The notes beneath the pieces were generated by a model. The model did not search any database. It was not told the DNA's origin and worked only from the letters and a program-made list of their open reading frames with translations. Below, piece after piece: positions 48,311 to 57,354 of a DNA stretch of 64,000 nucleotides; within the stretch, counting starts at the first letter, position 1, and every line of letters starts with the position of its first letter. Source of the stretch: Streptomyces seoulensis (lineage in GTDB: Bacteria > Actinomycetota > Actinomycetes > Streptomycetales > Streptomycetaceae); NCBI RefSeq assembly GCF_022846655.1, contig NZ_AP025667.1, forward strand, positions 471,001 through 535,000, in the 5' to 3' direction. The translations under genes and the position numbers were made by a program.

Positions 48311-50896
48311 ATGACGACTTCCGCGACCTCCGGAACCGGCCCCACCGAGAACTCCATGCGTCGCGCCCTCAAACGTGCCCGTGACGGCGTCGCCCTCGAC
48401 GTCTTCGAGGCGGCGGTGCTGCTCCAGGCCCGCGGCGAGGACCTGAAGGACCTCACCGCGTCCGCGGCACGGGTACGGGACGCGGGCCTCGAGGCGGCGG
48501 GGCGGGCCGGAGTCATCACCTACTCGAAAAGCGTCTTCATCCCGCTGACCCGGCTGTGCCGCGACAAGTGCCACTACTGCACCTTCGTCACCGTCCCCGG
48601 CAAGCTGCGCCGCGCGGGACACGGGATGTTCATGTCGCCGGACGAGGTGCTGGACATCGCCCGCAAGGGTGCCGCGCTCGGCTGCAAGGAAGCCCTCATC
48701 ACCCTCGGCGACAAGCCCGAGGACCGCTGGCCCGAGGCGCGCGAGTGGCTGGACGCGCACGGCTACGACGACACCATCGCCTACGTGCGCGCCATCTCCA
48801 TCCGCATCCTGGAGGAGACCGGCCTGCTGCCCCACCTCAACCCCGGTGTCATGAGCTGGACCGACTTCCAGCGGCTCAAGCCGGTCGCGCCGAGCATGGG
48901 CATGATGCTGGAGACCACCGCCGAGCGCCTCTGGTCCGAGCCCGGCGGCCCCCACCACGGCTCCCCGGACAAGGAACCCGCCGTACGGCTCAGGGTGTTG
49001 GAGGACGCCGGCCGCTCCTCCGTCCCCTTCACCTCCGGCCTGCTGATCGGCATCGGCGAGACCTACGAGGAGCGCGCGGAGTCGCTGTTCGCGCTGCGCA
49101 AGGTCGCCCGCGCCTACCACGGCGTCCAGGAGCTGATCATCCAGAACTTCCGCGCCAAGCCGGACACCGCGATGCGCGGCATGCCGGACGCCGAACTGGA
49201 CGAACTGATCGCCACCGTCGCCGTCGCCCGGCACATCATGGGCCCGTCCGCCTGCCTCCAGGCCCCGCCGAACCTCGTCGACAGCGAGTACGAGCGGCTG
49301 ATCGGCGCCGGGATCGACGACTGGGGCGGGGTCTCGCCGCTCACCATCGACCACGTCAACCCCGAGCGCCCCTGGCCGCAGATCGAGGAGCTGACCGAGC
49401 GGTCCCGTGCGGCGGGCTTCGAGCTGCGCGAACGGCTCTGCGTGTACCCGGAGTTCGTCCGCAGGGGCGAGCCCTGGCTGGACCCCCGGCTGCGCCCGCA
49501 CGTCGCCGCGCTGGCCGACCCGGAGACCGGCCTGGCCCGGCCCGGCGTGCTCCCCGAGGGGCTGCCCTGGCAGGAGCCGGAGGAGGTCTTCACCGCCACC
49601 GGCCGCACCGACCTGCACGCCTCCATCGACACCGAGGGCCGCACCTCGGACCGGCGCGACGACTTCGACGAGGTGTACGGCGACTGGGCCGAGCTGCGTG
49701 AGGCCGCCGCCCCCGGCATGGTCCCCGAGCGCATCGACACCGACGTCCGCGAGGCCCTGCGCACGGCCGCCGACGACCCGACCAAGCTCACCGACGCCGA
49801 GGCGCTGGCCCTGCTCCACGCGGACGGCGCGGCACTGGACGCGGTGTGCCGGATCGCGGACGACGTGCGCAAGTCGGTGGTCGGGGACGACGTGACGTAC
49901 ATCGTCACGCGCAACATCAACTTCACCAACGTCTGCTACACCGGCTGCCGTTTCTGCGCCTTCGCCCAGCGCCGCACCGACGCCGACGCCTACACCCTCT
50001 CCCTGGACCAGGTCGCCGACCGCGCCCAGCAGGCGTGGGACGTGGGCGCGGTGGAGGTCTGCATGCAGGGCGGCATCCACCCGGACCTGCCCGGTACCGC
50101 CTACTTCGACATCGCGCGCGCGGTGAAGGAGCGGGTGCCCGGCATGCACGTCCACGCCTTCTCCCCGATGGAGGTCGTCAACGGGGCGAGCCGTACGGGG
50201 ATGTCCATCAGGGAGTGGCTGACGGCGGCCAAGGAGGCGGGACTCGACTCCGTCCCCGGCACGGCGGCCGAGATCCTGGACGACGAGGTGCGCTGGGTGC
50301 TGACCAAGGGCAAGCTGCCCACGGCCACCTGGACCGAGGTCATCACCACCGCCCACGAGCTGGGCATCCGCTCCTCGTCCACGATGATGTACGGCCATGT
50401 CGACCAGCCCCGGCACTGGCTCGGCCACCTGCGCACGCTGGCCGGCATCCAGCAACGTACCGGCGGATTCACCGAGTTCGTGACGCTGCCGTTCATCCAC
50501 ACCAACGCGCCTGTCTACCTCGCGGGCATCGCGCGGCCCGGCCCGAGCGTGCGGGACAACCGCGCGGTGACGGCCATGGCCCGGCTCCTGCTCCACCCCT
50601 GGATCCCCAACATCCAGACGAGCTGGGTCAAGCTCGGCACCGAGGGCGCGGCCGAGATGCTGCGCTCCGGCGCCAACGACGTGGGCGGCACGCTGATGGA
50701 GGAGACCATCTCCCGGATGGCGGGCTCCTCGTACGGCTCGTACAAGTCCGTCCGGGATCTGGAGGCGGTCGCGGAGGCGGCCGGACGGCCGGCGAAACCG
50801 CGTACGACCCTGTACGGCGAGGTGTCCGAGGAGCGGCGGGCGGCGGCCCGCGCCTCGGACGGGCACCTGCCGGAACTGTTGCCCCTCGTGGACTGA
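48311..50896 (+). CDS. fbiC: FO synthase, two-domain (7,8-didemethyl-8-hydroxy-5-deazariboflavin synthase)
   Basis: An 861-residue bifunctional radical SAM enzyme that builds the deazaflavin chromophore FO of coenzyme F420 from tyrosine and a pyrimidine precursor. The CofG-like half has CRDKCHYC (CxxxCxxC) near residue 83. The CofH-like half has CYTGCRFC near residue 545. Each half also carries GGxHP- or GE-type radical SAM motifs ([13 protein letters not shown]). This double architecture is that of actinobacterial FbiC, and the length is normal. ATG 48311 begins right after a TATGCT -10 box. The gene is single on its strand here. Confidence 0.95.
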   Translation: MTTSATSGTGPTENSMRRALKRARDGVALDVFEAAVLLQARGEDLKDLTASAARVRDAGLEAAGRAGVITYSKSVFIPLTRLCRDKCHYCTFVTVPGKLRRAGHGMFMSPDEVLDIARKGAALGCKEALITLGDKPEDRWPEAREWLDAHGYDDTIAYVRAISIRILEETGLLPHLNPGVMSWTDFQRLKPVAPSMGMMLETTAERLWSEPGGPHHGSPDKEPAVRLRVLEDAGRSSVPFTSGLLIGIGETYEERAESLFALRKVARAYHGVQELIIQNFRAKPDTAMRGMPDAELDELIATVAVARHIMGPSACLQAPPNLVDSEYERLIGAGIDDWGGVSPLTIDHVNPERPWPQIEELTERSRAAGFELRERLCVYPEFVRRGEPWLDPRLRPHVAALADPETGLARPGVLPEGLPWQEPEEVFTATGRTDLHASIDTEGRTSDRRDDFDEVYGDWAELREAAAPGMVPERIDTDVREALRTAADDPTKLTDAEALALLHADGAALDAVCRIADDVRKSVVGDDVTYIVTRNINFTNVCYTGCRFCAFAQRRTDADAYTLSLDQVADRAQQAWDVGAVEVCMQGGIHPDLPGTAYFDIARAVKERVPGMHVHAFSPMEVVNGASRTGMSIREWLTAAKEAGLDSVPGTAAEILDDEVRWVLTKGKLPTATWTEVITTAHELGIRSSSTMMYGHVDQPRHWLGHLRTLAGIQQRTGGFTEFVTLPFIHTNAPVYLAGIARPGPSVRDNRAVTAMARLLLHPWIPNIQTSWVKLGTEGAAEMLRSGANDVGGTLMEETISRMAGSSYGSYKSVRDLEAVAEAAGRPAKPRTTLYGEVSEERRAAARASDGHLPELLPLVD

Positions 50897-50955
50897 GTAC
50901 GATGATCCGACCCCGGATCTGAGAAGGGGTCCCACAGCGGAGGAGATGCGTACCC

Positions 50956-51519
50956 GTGGCTGCCCGACTGCCCTCGTGGGCCTGGGTCTCCGGACTTACG
51001 GTGGCGGCGACCGCCGCCGTCGTCGCCCTCGCCGTCCAGGCCGACCACGGTCCGCGTCCCGCGGCCCCGGCCGCGCACGCGCGCCCCACGGCCTCGGCCT
51101 CCCCGACCCCGTCCGCCCTCCCGACCCCCTCCGGCCCGCCCGCGCTGCCGGAGGCGTCGGGGGTGGGCCGCAGGATCGTCTACTCGGTCTACGCGCACCG
51201 GGTCTGGCTGGTGGACGCGACGGGGGAGTCGTCCCGGACGTTCACGGTGTGGCCGGGGACGGTGGACCCGCAGCCCGGGCGCTACACGATCACCGCGCGC
51301 ACGGAGGCGACGACCGGCTCGGACGGCGTGCGGGTGGAGCACATCATGTACTTCACGGTCGCGTCCGGCGTGAACATAGGCTTCTCCAACGCCGTCGACG
51401 GCGCCTCGCCGCCGCCCGCCAACGGTGCCCGGACCGGCGGCATCCGCCTCCACAAGGAGGACGGAGCCGCACTGTGGTCCTTCGGTGACCTGCAGACCAA
51501 GGTGTCGGTCGTCAAATAG
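50956..51519 (+). CDS. Membrane-anchored, degenerate L,D-transpeptidase-like protein
   Basis: A 187-residue exported protein. A hydrophobic N-terminal anchor (WAWVSGLTVAATAAVVALAV) and a Pro/Ser/Thr linker (about 30-65) precede a YkuD-like core (about 70-187): IVYSVYAHRVWLVDATGES, VWPGTVDPQPGRYTI, GFSNAVDG and TGGIRLHKEDGAALWSF. In active L,D-transpeptidases the last motif reads HGCIRL with the nucleophilic Cys; here it is TGGIRL at residues 160-165, so His and Cys are both missing. It is probably not catalytic. GTG 50956 follows GGAGGAGATGCGTACCC. It overlaps the convergent DUF2165 gene by 8 bases. Confidence 0.75.
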   Translation: MAARLPSWAWVSGLTVAATAAVVALAVQADHGPRPAAPAAHARPTASASPTPSALPTPSGPPALPEASGVGRRIVYSVYAHRVWLVDATGESSRTFTVWPGTVDPQPGRYTITARTEATTGSDGVRVEHIMYFTVASGVNIGFSNAVDGASPPPANGARTGGIRLHKEDGAALWSFGDLQTKVSVVK

Positions 51520-52054
51520 CCGGTTCCCGCCGCCCGTCGCGGTCCGGCAGGTGGTTGACGATCAGGGCGACCCCGCTGAGCAGGAACACGCGGGTCGCCG
51601 CGTCCACGCCGTTCCACGTCTTGGACTGCCACATGGCGAACCACTCGCCGCCTATGGCGATGAACCCGGCTCCGAACAGCAGGATCAGCATCAGCAGGCC
51701 GTAGGTGGAGAACCGGCGCGCGCGGACGGCGTCCCGCCGGGCCCACAGCCAGGTGCCCCACACGAGCACGGCGGCGGCCACCGTCTCCCAGGCGATGATC
51801 ACCACGTACGCGGTGTCCTGGAGCGCGGTGCTGGTGATGGCCCGCCACATCAGGTGGTCGTCCTTGAACGTGGTGTCCATCGCCAGCACATGCCGGACGT
51901 ACTGCTGGTTCGTCCCGAAGTCGGTGATGTTCCCGAGGGCGACGAGGGCGATGTACAGCGCGAGCACACCGGTGAGCACGGTGGCGGCGAGCCCGAGCCC
52001 GGTGCGCGCGGCACGGGCGGAATCGGCGGGGGCCGCAGAATCGGTCATGGTCAT
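51512..52054 (-). CDS. DUF2165-family small integral membrane protein
   Basis: A 180-residue membrane protein with about four helices. It has the typical stretch FGTNQQYVRHVLAMDTTFKD, then MWRAITSTALQDTAYVVIIAWE (a membrane helix) and FIAIGGEWFAMWQSKTWNG. This matches DUF2165, whose role is unknown. Two close ATG starts exist (52054 and 52048); neither has a strong ribosome site. Its 3' end overlaps the stop of the gene at 50956 by 8 bases. Confidence 0.82.
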   Translation of the reverse strand: MTMTDSAAPADSARAARTGLGLAATVLTGVLALYIALVALGNITDFGTNQQYVRHVLAMDTTFKDDHLMWRAITSTALQDTAYVVIIAWETVAAAVLVWGTWLWARRDAVRARRFSTYGLLMLILLFGAGFIAIGGEWFAMWQSKTWNGVDAATRVFLLSGVALIVNHLPDRDGRREPAI

Positions 52055-52288
52055 GACCGGAATTCTTCCCGACCTCCACCGGACAGGAACGGCTTTCGGA
52101 CGCCGTGCGCCGCGCGGTTCACGGGGGAGGCCCTGTCGCCGCCGGAAAGGCCGGACGCGATGGAGGGAAGCGTCCGGACCTGACCGGTATGGGTCCGACG
52201 GAGACCGTTCGGCTCGATGATCGGAGCGTTCCGGGTCCATTACAGTGCTGACCGTCGTGCGGGCGGACGGTGGCGCGAGGAGGGCTGG

Positions 52289-53404
52289 ATGGGTGCGGCG
52301 AGCGGCGCCGTCTGGGGTCGTGCCGAACAGCAGGACTTCCGCGGCCGCGTGCGCGGGACCCTGCTCGGCGCCGCGATCGGGGACGCCCTCGGCGCACCGG
52401 TCGACGCGCTGGACCTGGACGCGATCCGCGCCGCCCACGGCCCCGAGGGCCTGACCGACCTCGCGCCGGGCCGGGGCGGACGCGGCACCGTCACCCACCA
52501 CACCCAGCTCACCCTGTTCACCGTGGACGGCCTGATCCGGGCGCAGGTCCGCCGCGACACCGGCGCCTGGCACCCGCCGACCGACCTGCACCGGGCCTAC
52601 CTGCGCTGGGCGGCCACCCAGCGGGACTGGGGCCCGGACGAGCGCCGCGAGGAGGACGGCTGGCTGGCCCGCGAGGAGTGGCTGTACGCCCGCCGTGGGC
52701 CCACACGGGCCCTGCTGCTGGGGCTCGGCAACGACGTGATGGGCACGCTGGAGCGCCCCAAGAACCCCGGCGAGGTGGGCCCGGAGGCCGTCGCCCGCTC
52801 GGCGCCCTTCGGGCTGCTGGTCGGCTGGGAGCCGCAGCTCGTCGTCCAACTGGCCCTGGAGTGCGCCGCGCAGACCCACGGGCACCCCGTCGCGGTCCTC
52901 TCGGCGGGCGCGTACGCCGTCGTCGTGCACGCCCTCGCGCGCGGCGAGAGCCTGGACGGCGCCGTACAGAGCACGCTCGGCCTGCTGGCCGCCCGCCCCG
53001 GCCACGAACCCGTCACCGGCGCCCTCCAGCGCGCCCTGGGCGCCGTGCGGCAGGGGCTGCCGAGCCCGGCGCGGGTGGCGGAGCTGGCCGGGGAGGGCAC
53101 GGCCGACGGGCTGCTGTCGGCCGCCGTGTACTGCGCGCTGGTCGGCGAGGACGTGCGCCACGGCCTCTGCCTGGCCGTGAACCAGAGCGGCCCCTCCGCC
53201 GCCGCGGGCGCCCTCACCGGCGGCCTCCTCGGCGCCCTGCACGGCGAGACGGCCCTGCCCCCGGCCTGGCTGCCGGAGCTGGAGGGCCGCCCCACGATCC
53301 TCGAACTCGCCGACGACTTCGCCATGGAGATGACCCAGGGCCCCGCCCTGCACAGCCCCGCCGGCTCCGCCCCGGGCTGGCTCGCCCGCTACCCGCGAGC
53401 CTGA
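52289..53404 (+). CDS. ADP-ribosylglycohydrolase-family protein, metal site degenerate
   Basis: A 371-residue ADP-ribosyl-acceptor hydrolase fold protein. The N-terminal signature LLGAAIGDALGAPVDAL is intact, as is the helical core. In active family members the motif after it reads DDTQM; here it is THHTQLTLFT (His70-His71). The C-terminal motif normally gives a DxD pair (GDTDTxAAI); here it is AVNQSGPSAAAGALTGGLLG. The Mg-binding aspartates are therefore absent. Removal of ADP-ribose by the normal mechanism is unlikely. The start ATG 52289 has CGAGGAGGG before it. Confidence 0.8.
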   Translation: MGAASGAVWGRAEQQDFRGRVRGTLLGAAIGDALGAPVDALDLDAIRAAHGPEGLTDLAPGRGGRGTVTHHTQLTLFTVDGLIRAQVRRDTGAWHPPTDLHRAYLRWAATQRDWGPDERREEDGWLAREEWLYARRGPTRALLLGLGNDVMGTLERPKNPGEVGPEAVARSAPFGLLVGWEPQLVVQLALECAAQTHGHPVAVLSAGAYAVVVHALARGESLDGAVQSTLGLLAARPGHEPVTGALQRALGAVRQGLPSPARVAELAGEGTADGLLSAAVYCALVGEDVRHGLCLAVNQSGPSAAAGALTGGLLGALHGETALPPAWLPELEGRPTILELADDFAMEMTQGPALHSPAGSAPGWLARYPRA

Positions 53405-53474
53405 GGGCCTCGCTCCGTCCGGGGCCCCATGCCGGGTTCGGGGCCCATGCCAGGTCCGGGGCCGGGGGCCCTCA
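53402..53474. terminator. Bidirectional hairpin whose arms carry both stop codons
   Basis: TGAGGGCC (53402-53409) pairs with GGCCCTCA (53467-53474). The left arm starts with the TGA of the rightward gene and the right arm ends with the TCA (TGA on the minus strand) of the leftward symporter. Between them GGGGCC(C)CATGCC repeats. It is a shared terminator of two convergent genes. Confidence 0.7.
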
Positions 53475-55040
53475 CTCCTTCCGAGGTGCCCCCACCACGT
53501 CGTCGCCCGCCGGGCCCGGTGCCGGGACGGTCGCCGTGCCGTCGCCGTCCGTGTTGATCCGGTCGATGACCGCCAGCCGCTCCGGGGTGTCCTCCGGCTT
53601 CACCCAGCCGATCAGCACGTACAGCACCAGCGACACCGCGAGCGGTACCGAGACCTGGTACTGGAGCGGCACCCCGCCCTCCACCTGCCAGTTGACGGGG
53701 TAGTTGACCAGCCAGAACGCCAGCAGGCCGGCCGCCCAGGCGGTGAGCGCGGCCGTGGGGCCGGAGCGGCGGAACGGGCGGAGCAGCCCCAGCATCATCG
53801 GGATGGCGATCGGCCCCATCAGCCCGGCCACCCACTTGATGACGACCGTGATGATGTCCTTGAAGGCGGGGGAGTCCACCTGGGTCGCCACCGCCATCGA
53901 CAGCCCGAGGAAGACCACCGTCGTCACCCGCGCCGCCAGCAGCCCGGTCCGCTCGCCCCACCCGCGCGCCCGCCGCGACAGCACCGGTGCCACGTCCCGC
54001 GTGAACACGGCCGCGATGGCGTTCGCGTCGGACGAGCACATGGCCATGGTGTGCGAGAAGAACCCGACCACGACCAGCCCCAACAGGCCGTGCGGCAGGA
54101 GCTGTTCGGTCATCAGGGCGTACGCGTCCGAGCCGTCCGGCTTCTGGGCGCGCACCAGCAGCGGGGCCATCCACATCGGGAAGAACAGCACCACCGGCCA
54201 CACCAGCCACAGCAGCGCCGACAGCCGCGCGGACCGCTCCGCCTCGCGCGGGCCGCTCGTCGCCATGTACCGCTGGGCCTGGTTGAGCATCCCGCCGTTG
54301 TACTCGAACAGCTTGATGAACAGGAACGCCAGCAGGAACACCGTCCCGTACGGCCCCGCCAGCGGCTCCCCGTGACCCTTGAGCGCCGGCTCGTCGAAGG
54401 CGCCGAACACCCCGATGTCCTTCTCGCCGAGCTTCAGCACCACCGCCACGAACATCGCCACCCCGGCGAGCAATTGGATGACGAACTGGCCGAGTTCGGT
54501 CAGCGCGTCCGCCCACAGCCCGCCGATCGTGCAGTACACGGCGGTCACCGCGCCCGTGATCAGGATGCCCTGGTTCAGCGACACCCCGGTGAACACCGAC
54601 AGCAGCGTGGCGATCGCCGCCCACTTCGCGCCCACGTCCACGATCTTCAGCAGCATCCCGGACCAGGCCAGCGCCTGCTGGGTGGTGAGGTCGTACCGGT
54701 TCTTCAGGTACTCCAGCGGCGAGGACACCCCCAGGCGCGAGCGCAGCCGGTTGATGCGTGGCGCGAACATCCGGGAGCCGATGGCGATGCCCAGCGCGAT
54801 CGGGAACGACCAGGTCACGTACGAGGTGATCCCGTAGGTGTAGGCGATGCCCGCGTACCCGGTGAACATCACCGCGCTGTAGCCCGACATGTGGTGGGAG
54901 ATGCCGGACAGCCACCACGGCATCCGGCCCCCGGCCGTGAAGAAGTCCCCCACGTCGTCCACGCGCCGGTGCGACCAGAGGCCGATCGCCACCATCACGC
55001 CGAAATAGCCGATCAGCACCGCCCAGTCGAGACCGTTCAT
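53472..55040 (-). CDS. Sodium:solute symporter family protein
   Basis: A 522-residue membrane protein with about 13 helices of the SSS (SLC5) family. It starts with a helix WAVLIGYFGVMVAIGLW, then GRMPWWLSGISHHMSGYSAVMFTGYAG, which matches the SSS sodium/substrate motif. Later FFSHTMAMCSSDANAIAAVF gives the second conserved block. ATG 55040 is preceded by GAGGGGAGAC and ends the longer frame. The substrate (sugar, amino or carboxylic acid) is undetermined. Two TCAGRAATGTGAAC elements lie upstream (55078-55091, 55171-55184). Confidence 0.9.
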   Translation of the reverse strand: MNGLDWAVLIGYFGVMVAIGLWSHRRVDDVGDFFTAGGRMPWWLSGISHHMSGYSAVMFTGYAGIAYTYGITSYVTWSFPIALGIAIGSRMFAPRINRLRSRLGVSSPLEYLKNRYDLTTQQALAWSGMLLKIVDVGAKWAAIATLLSVFTGVSLNQGILITGAVTAVYCTIGGLWADALTELGQFVIQLLAGVAMFVAVVLKLGEKDIGVFGAFDEPALKGHGEPLAGPYGTVFLLAFLFIKLFEYNGGMLNQAQRYMATSGPREAERSARLSALLWLVWPVVLFFPMWMAPLLVRAQKPDGSDAYALMTEQLLPHGLLGLVVVGFFSHTMAMCSSDANAIAAVFTRDVAPVLSRRARGWGERTGLLAARVTTVVFLGLSMAVATQVDSPAFKDIITVVIKWVAGLMGPIAIPMMLGLLRPFRRSGPTAALTAWAAGLLAFWLVNYPVNWQVEGGVPLQYQVSVPLAVSLVLYVLIGWVKPEDTPERLAVIDRINTDGDGTATVPAPGPAGDDVVGAPRKE

Positions 55041-55077
55041 GTCTCCCCTCCCGCGTTCGGCTGCCGGCGTCAGCCAG

Positions 55078-55184
55078 TCAGGAATGTGAACTCTGGGTTT
55101 GAACATGGACGCGCGGCAAGGAAGCGTCGAGTCAAGGGGAGGTAAAATCGTTCGGTTCTCTGATTCAGGTTCAGAAATGTGAAC
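55078..55184. promoter_or_regulatory. Direct-repeat pair TCAGRAATGTGAAC upstream of the symporter
   Basis: TCAGGAATGTGAAC (55078-55091) and TCAGAAATGTGAAC (55171-55184) differ at one base and are 93 bases apart. The right copy is part of GTTCA-GAAA-TGTGAAC, an imperfect palindrome. They flank the only spacer upstream of the symporter start (leftward) and lie downstream of the leftward gene ending at 55195. A DNA loop between them is a plausible regulatory arrangement. Confidence 0.55.
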
Positions 55185-55194
55185 GCATGCTGGG

Positions 55195-57189
55195 CTACTT
55201 CAGCTCGTCCGGGCAGGGCGTGCCGCGCGGCAACTGGTACGGCGCCGCCAGGTGGTACGTCCCCGCCCTCGGGGCCAGCAGCACCGTCCAGCGGTCGCCC
55301 GCCGCGTCCACCGGGGTCTCCTTCAGGCAGCCGTCGACGTTGACGTACGACTTCGGCGAACCCTCGGGGCGCCGCTTCGACTCCTCGGTCTCCTGCGGCG
55401 GCGTCAGGCTCTTGCCGTGCTCGTCCACCACGCTCAGCCACGGCGAGTACGGCACCCGGACCAGGATCCGTCCCGGCGCGCTGACGTCCAGCGTCATCTC
55501 GCCCTGCTCCGCCCGCCGGACCACCGCGTTCGGCTCGGCCATCGGCGCCGGGTCCGTCACCCGGTAGAGCTGCCAGTTGGAGTCGCTCCAGATCCGGTCC
55601 AGGTACGGCATCCCGCGCAGCACCAGCTCCCGCTCGCGCACCCCGCCGTCCCCGTCCGGGTCGTCCACCGCCGGCAGCACGACGTAGCGCACCGCCCAGC
55701 GCTGGAGCCACTCGTGGTAGTTGGCCGAGTTGAGGGTGTCGTCGTAGAAGAGCGGGTTGCGCTCCATGTCGGCCTGCCGGTTCCAGCCGCGCGCCAGGTT
55801 CACGTACGGCGCCAGCGCGGACGCCTCCCGGTGCGAGCGCACCGGGATCACCTCCACCCGGCCCTGCTCCGCGTCCGCCCGCTGCAACTGGTGCACCAGC
55901 GGCGCCAGCTCACGGGCCCAGGACGCGGCCGGGGTCGTGTGGACGACGTCGTCCACCGACTTGAAGCCGATCCAGCCCACGAAGCCCGCCAGCGCCAGCA
56001 CGGTCACGTACCAGCGGCGCGAGCGCGGCGCCGTGAACGGCAGCGCGGCCACCAGCGCCACCCCCGCGAACAGCATCGGCAGCCGCGAGATGTTCGAGCC
56101 GATCTGTGAACTGATCAGCCACACCAGGACCACGCTCAGGCTGTACACGCCCGCCGTCAGCCGTACGGTGACCCACTCCTTGGGCACCAGGAACGCGCAC
56201 AGCAGCCCGTACAGCAGCGGCATGATCACCGAGCCGAACGTCATCGGCTGGGTGCCGGAGAACGGGAACAGCCAGGCCGACGCGGCCACGACCGCCGCCG
56301 GAGCCAGCCCCAGCGCCCACGCGCCCGGCCGCCGCTTCTGCAGGAACAGCGCGACCGCGACCAGCCCCACGAACAGCCCCGCCACCGGCGACGCCATCGT
56401 GGCCAGCGCGGCCATCGGCGCGGCCGCCAGCGCCTTCGCCCAGCGCTTGTACCGGCCCCGGTAGGGCCAGCAGCAGACCACCGCGACCGCTCCGGCCGCG
56501 AACAGCGCGGCGAGCCCGTACGCCACCCAGCCGGACACCGCGCCGCCGAGCAGCGCGAAGATCCCGGCGAGCGCGGCCAGGGGCGCGGCGGCCAGCGGCG
56601 TCGCCCAGCGCGCGTACCGGCCCTCGTACGGCCAGCAGAACACCGCCGCCACCGCGCAGAGCGCGAAGAGCGTGCCGAGGCCGAACGTCACCCGGCCCGA
56701 CACCGCGTTGCCCAGCAGCGCGAACACCCCGGCCAGCGCGGCCCACAGCGGATTGCGCACCGCCCGGCTGCGGAACAGGATCATCGTCAGCAGGGCGGCC
56801 GAGCCGGTGCCGGCGATCATCATCGTGGTCCGCACCCCGAGCACGGACATCAGGTACGGCGACACCACGCTGTACGACACCGGGTGCATGCCGCCGTACC
56901 AGGCGAGGTTGTACGCCGAGTCGGGGTGCCGGCCGACGAACTCCGCCCAGGCGTCCTGCGCCGCGAGGTCGCCGCCGCTGTTGGCGAAGGTGAAGAACCA
57001 GATGATGTGCAGGACGCCCGCGAGCAGGGTCACCGACAGCACGGGGTGTGTCCGCACGAGGGTCCGCAGGGCGGTGCCGGCAGGCGGCCGGCCGTGGGGG
57101 TCCGTCTCCGGGGGCGGGGCGGGTATCCGGGGGCCCGACGCCGGGTCCGGCTCGGCGCCGTCGGCACGCTTCGGCTCGGTTGTCGCCAC
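55195..57189 (-). CDS. Large multi-pass membrane protein (GT-C/PTPS-related type)
   Basis: A 664-residue protein with about 12 to 14 helices in the first 370 residues and a large C-terminal domain (about 400-664) outside the membrane. The N-terminus has HPVLSVTLLAGVLHIIWFF, then a GGMHPVSYSVVSPYLMSV loop near the start of GT-C-type membrane glycosyltransferase-like proteins. A 55-residue segment repeats in tandem (see 56412-56742). The C-terminal part has YVVLPAVDDPDGDGG and SNWQLYRVTDPAP. Function unknown. GTG 57189 is preferred because GGGGAG lies 8 bases before it; the longer frame starts at 57288. Confidence 0.75.
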   Translation of the reverse strand: MATTEPKRADGAEPDPASGPRIPAPPPETDPHGRPPAGTALRTLVRTHPVLSVTLLAGVLHIIWFFTFANSGGDLAAQDAWAEFVGRHPDSAYNLAWYGGMHPVSYSVVSPYLMSVLGVRTTMMIAGTGSAALLTMILFRSRAVRNPLWAALAGVFALLGNAVSGRVTFGLGTLFALCAVAAVFCWPYEGRYARWATPLAAAPLAALAGIFALLGGAVSGWVAYGLAALFAAGAVAVVCCWPYRGRYKRWAKALAAAPMAALATMASPVAGLFVGLVAVALFLQKRRPGAWALGLAPAAVVAASAWLFPFSGTQPMTFGSVIMPLLYGLLCAFLVPKEWVTVRLTAGVYSLSVVLVWLISSQIGSNISRLPMLFAGVALVAALPFTAPRSRRWYVTVLALAGFVGWIGFKSVDDVVHTTPAASWARELAPLVHQLQRADAEQGRVEVIPVRSHREASALAPYVNLARGWNRQADMERNPLFYDDTLNSANYHEWLQRWAVRYVVLPAVDDPDGDGGVRERELVLRGMPYLDRIWSDSNWQLYRVTDPAPMAEPNAVVRRAEQGEMTLDVSAPGRILVRVPYSPWLSVVDEHGKSLTPPQETEESKRRPEGSPKSYVNVDGCLKETPVDAAGDRWTVLLAPRAGTYHLAAPYQLPRGTPCPDELK
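56412..56742 (-). repeat. Tandem 165-bp duplication inside the membrane protein
   Basis: The blocks starting AALAGVFALLGNAVSG and AALAGIFALLGGAVSG are 55 residues (165 bases) apart and remain largely alike (CWPYEGRYARW versus CWPYRGRYKRW, each followed by LAAAP). A third, decayed start (AALATMASPVAG) follows. The two copies add a transmembrane helix pair each. Confidence 0.75.
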
Positions 57190-57281
57190 GTCAGGCACTC
57201 CCCGTGTCCCGTCTTCCGTTCTCGGCCCCCTGCGCGGCCGGGGTGCGGTCTCCGGTGACCTGCCCCGATTCGCGACGCTAG

Positions 57282-57335
57282 CACGCACCCCGCCGCCCGG
57301 CCCCTGTGGAGGGAGCGCGGACGGCGGGGTGCGTG
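57282..57335 (-). terminator. Hairpin after the carboxypeptidase gene
   Basis: CACGCACCCCGCCG (57282-57295) is perfectly complementary to 57322-57335. It begins 20 bases after the leftward stop at 57355. Confidence 0.8.
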
Positions 57336-57354
57336 TACGGGGGCTGCCGGGGGG

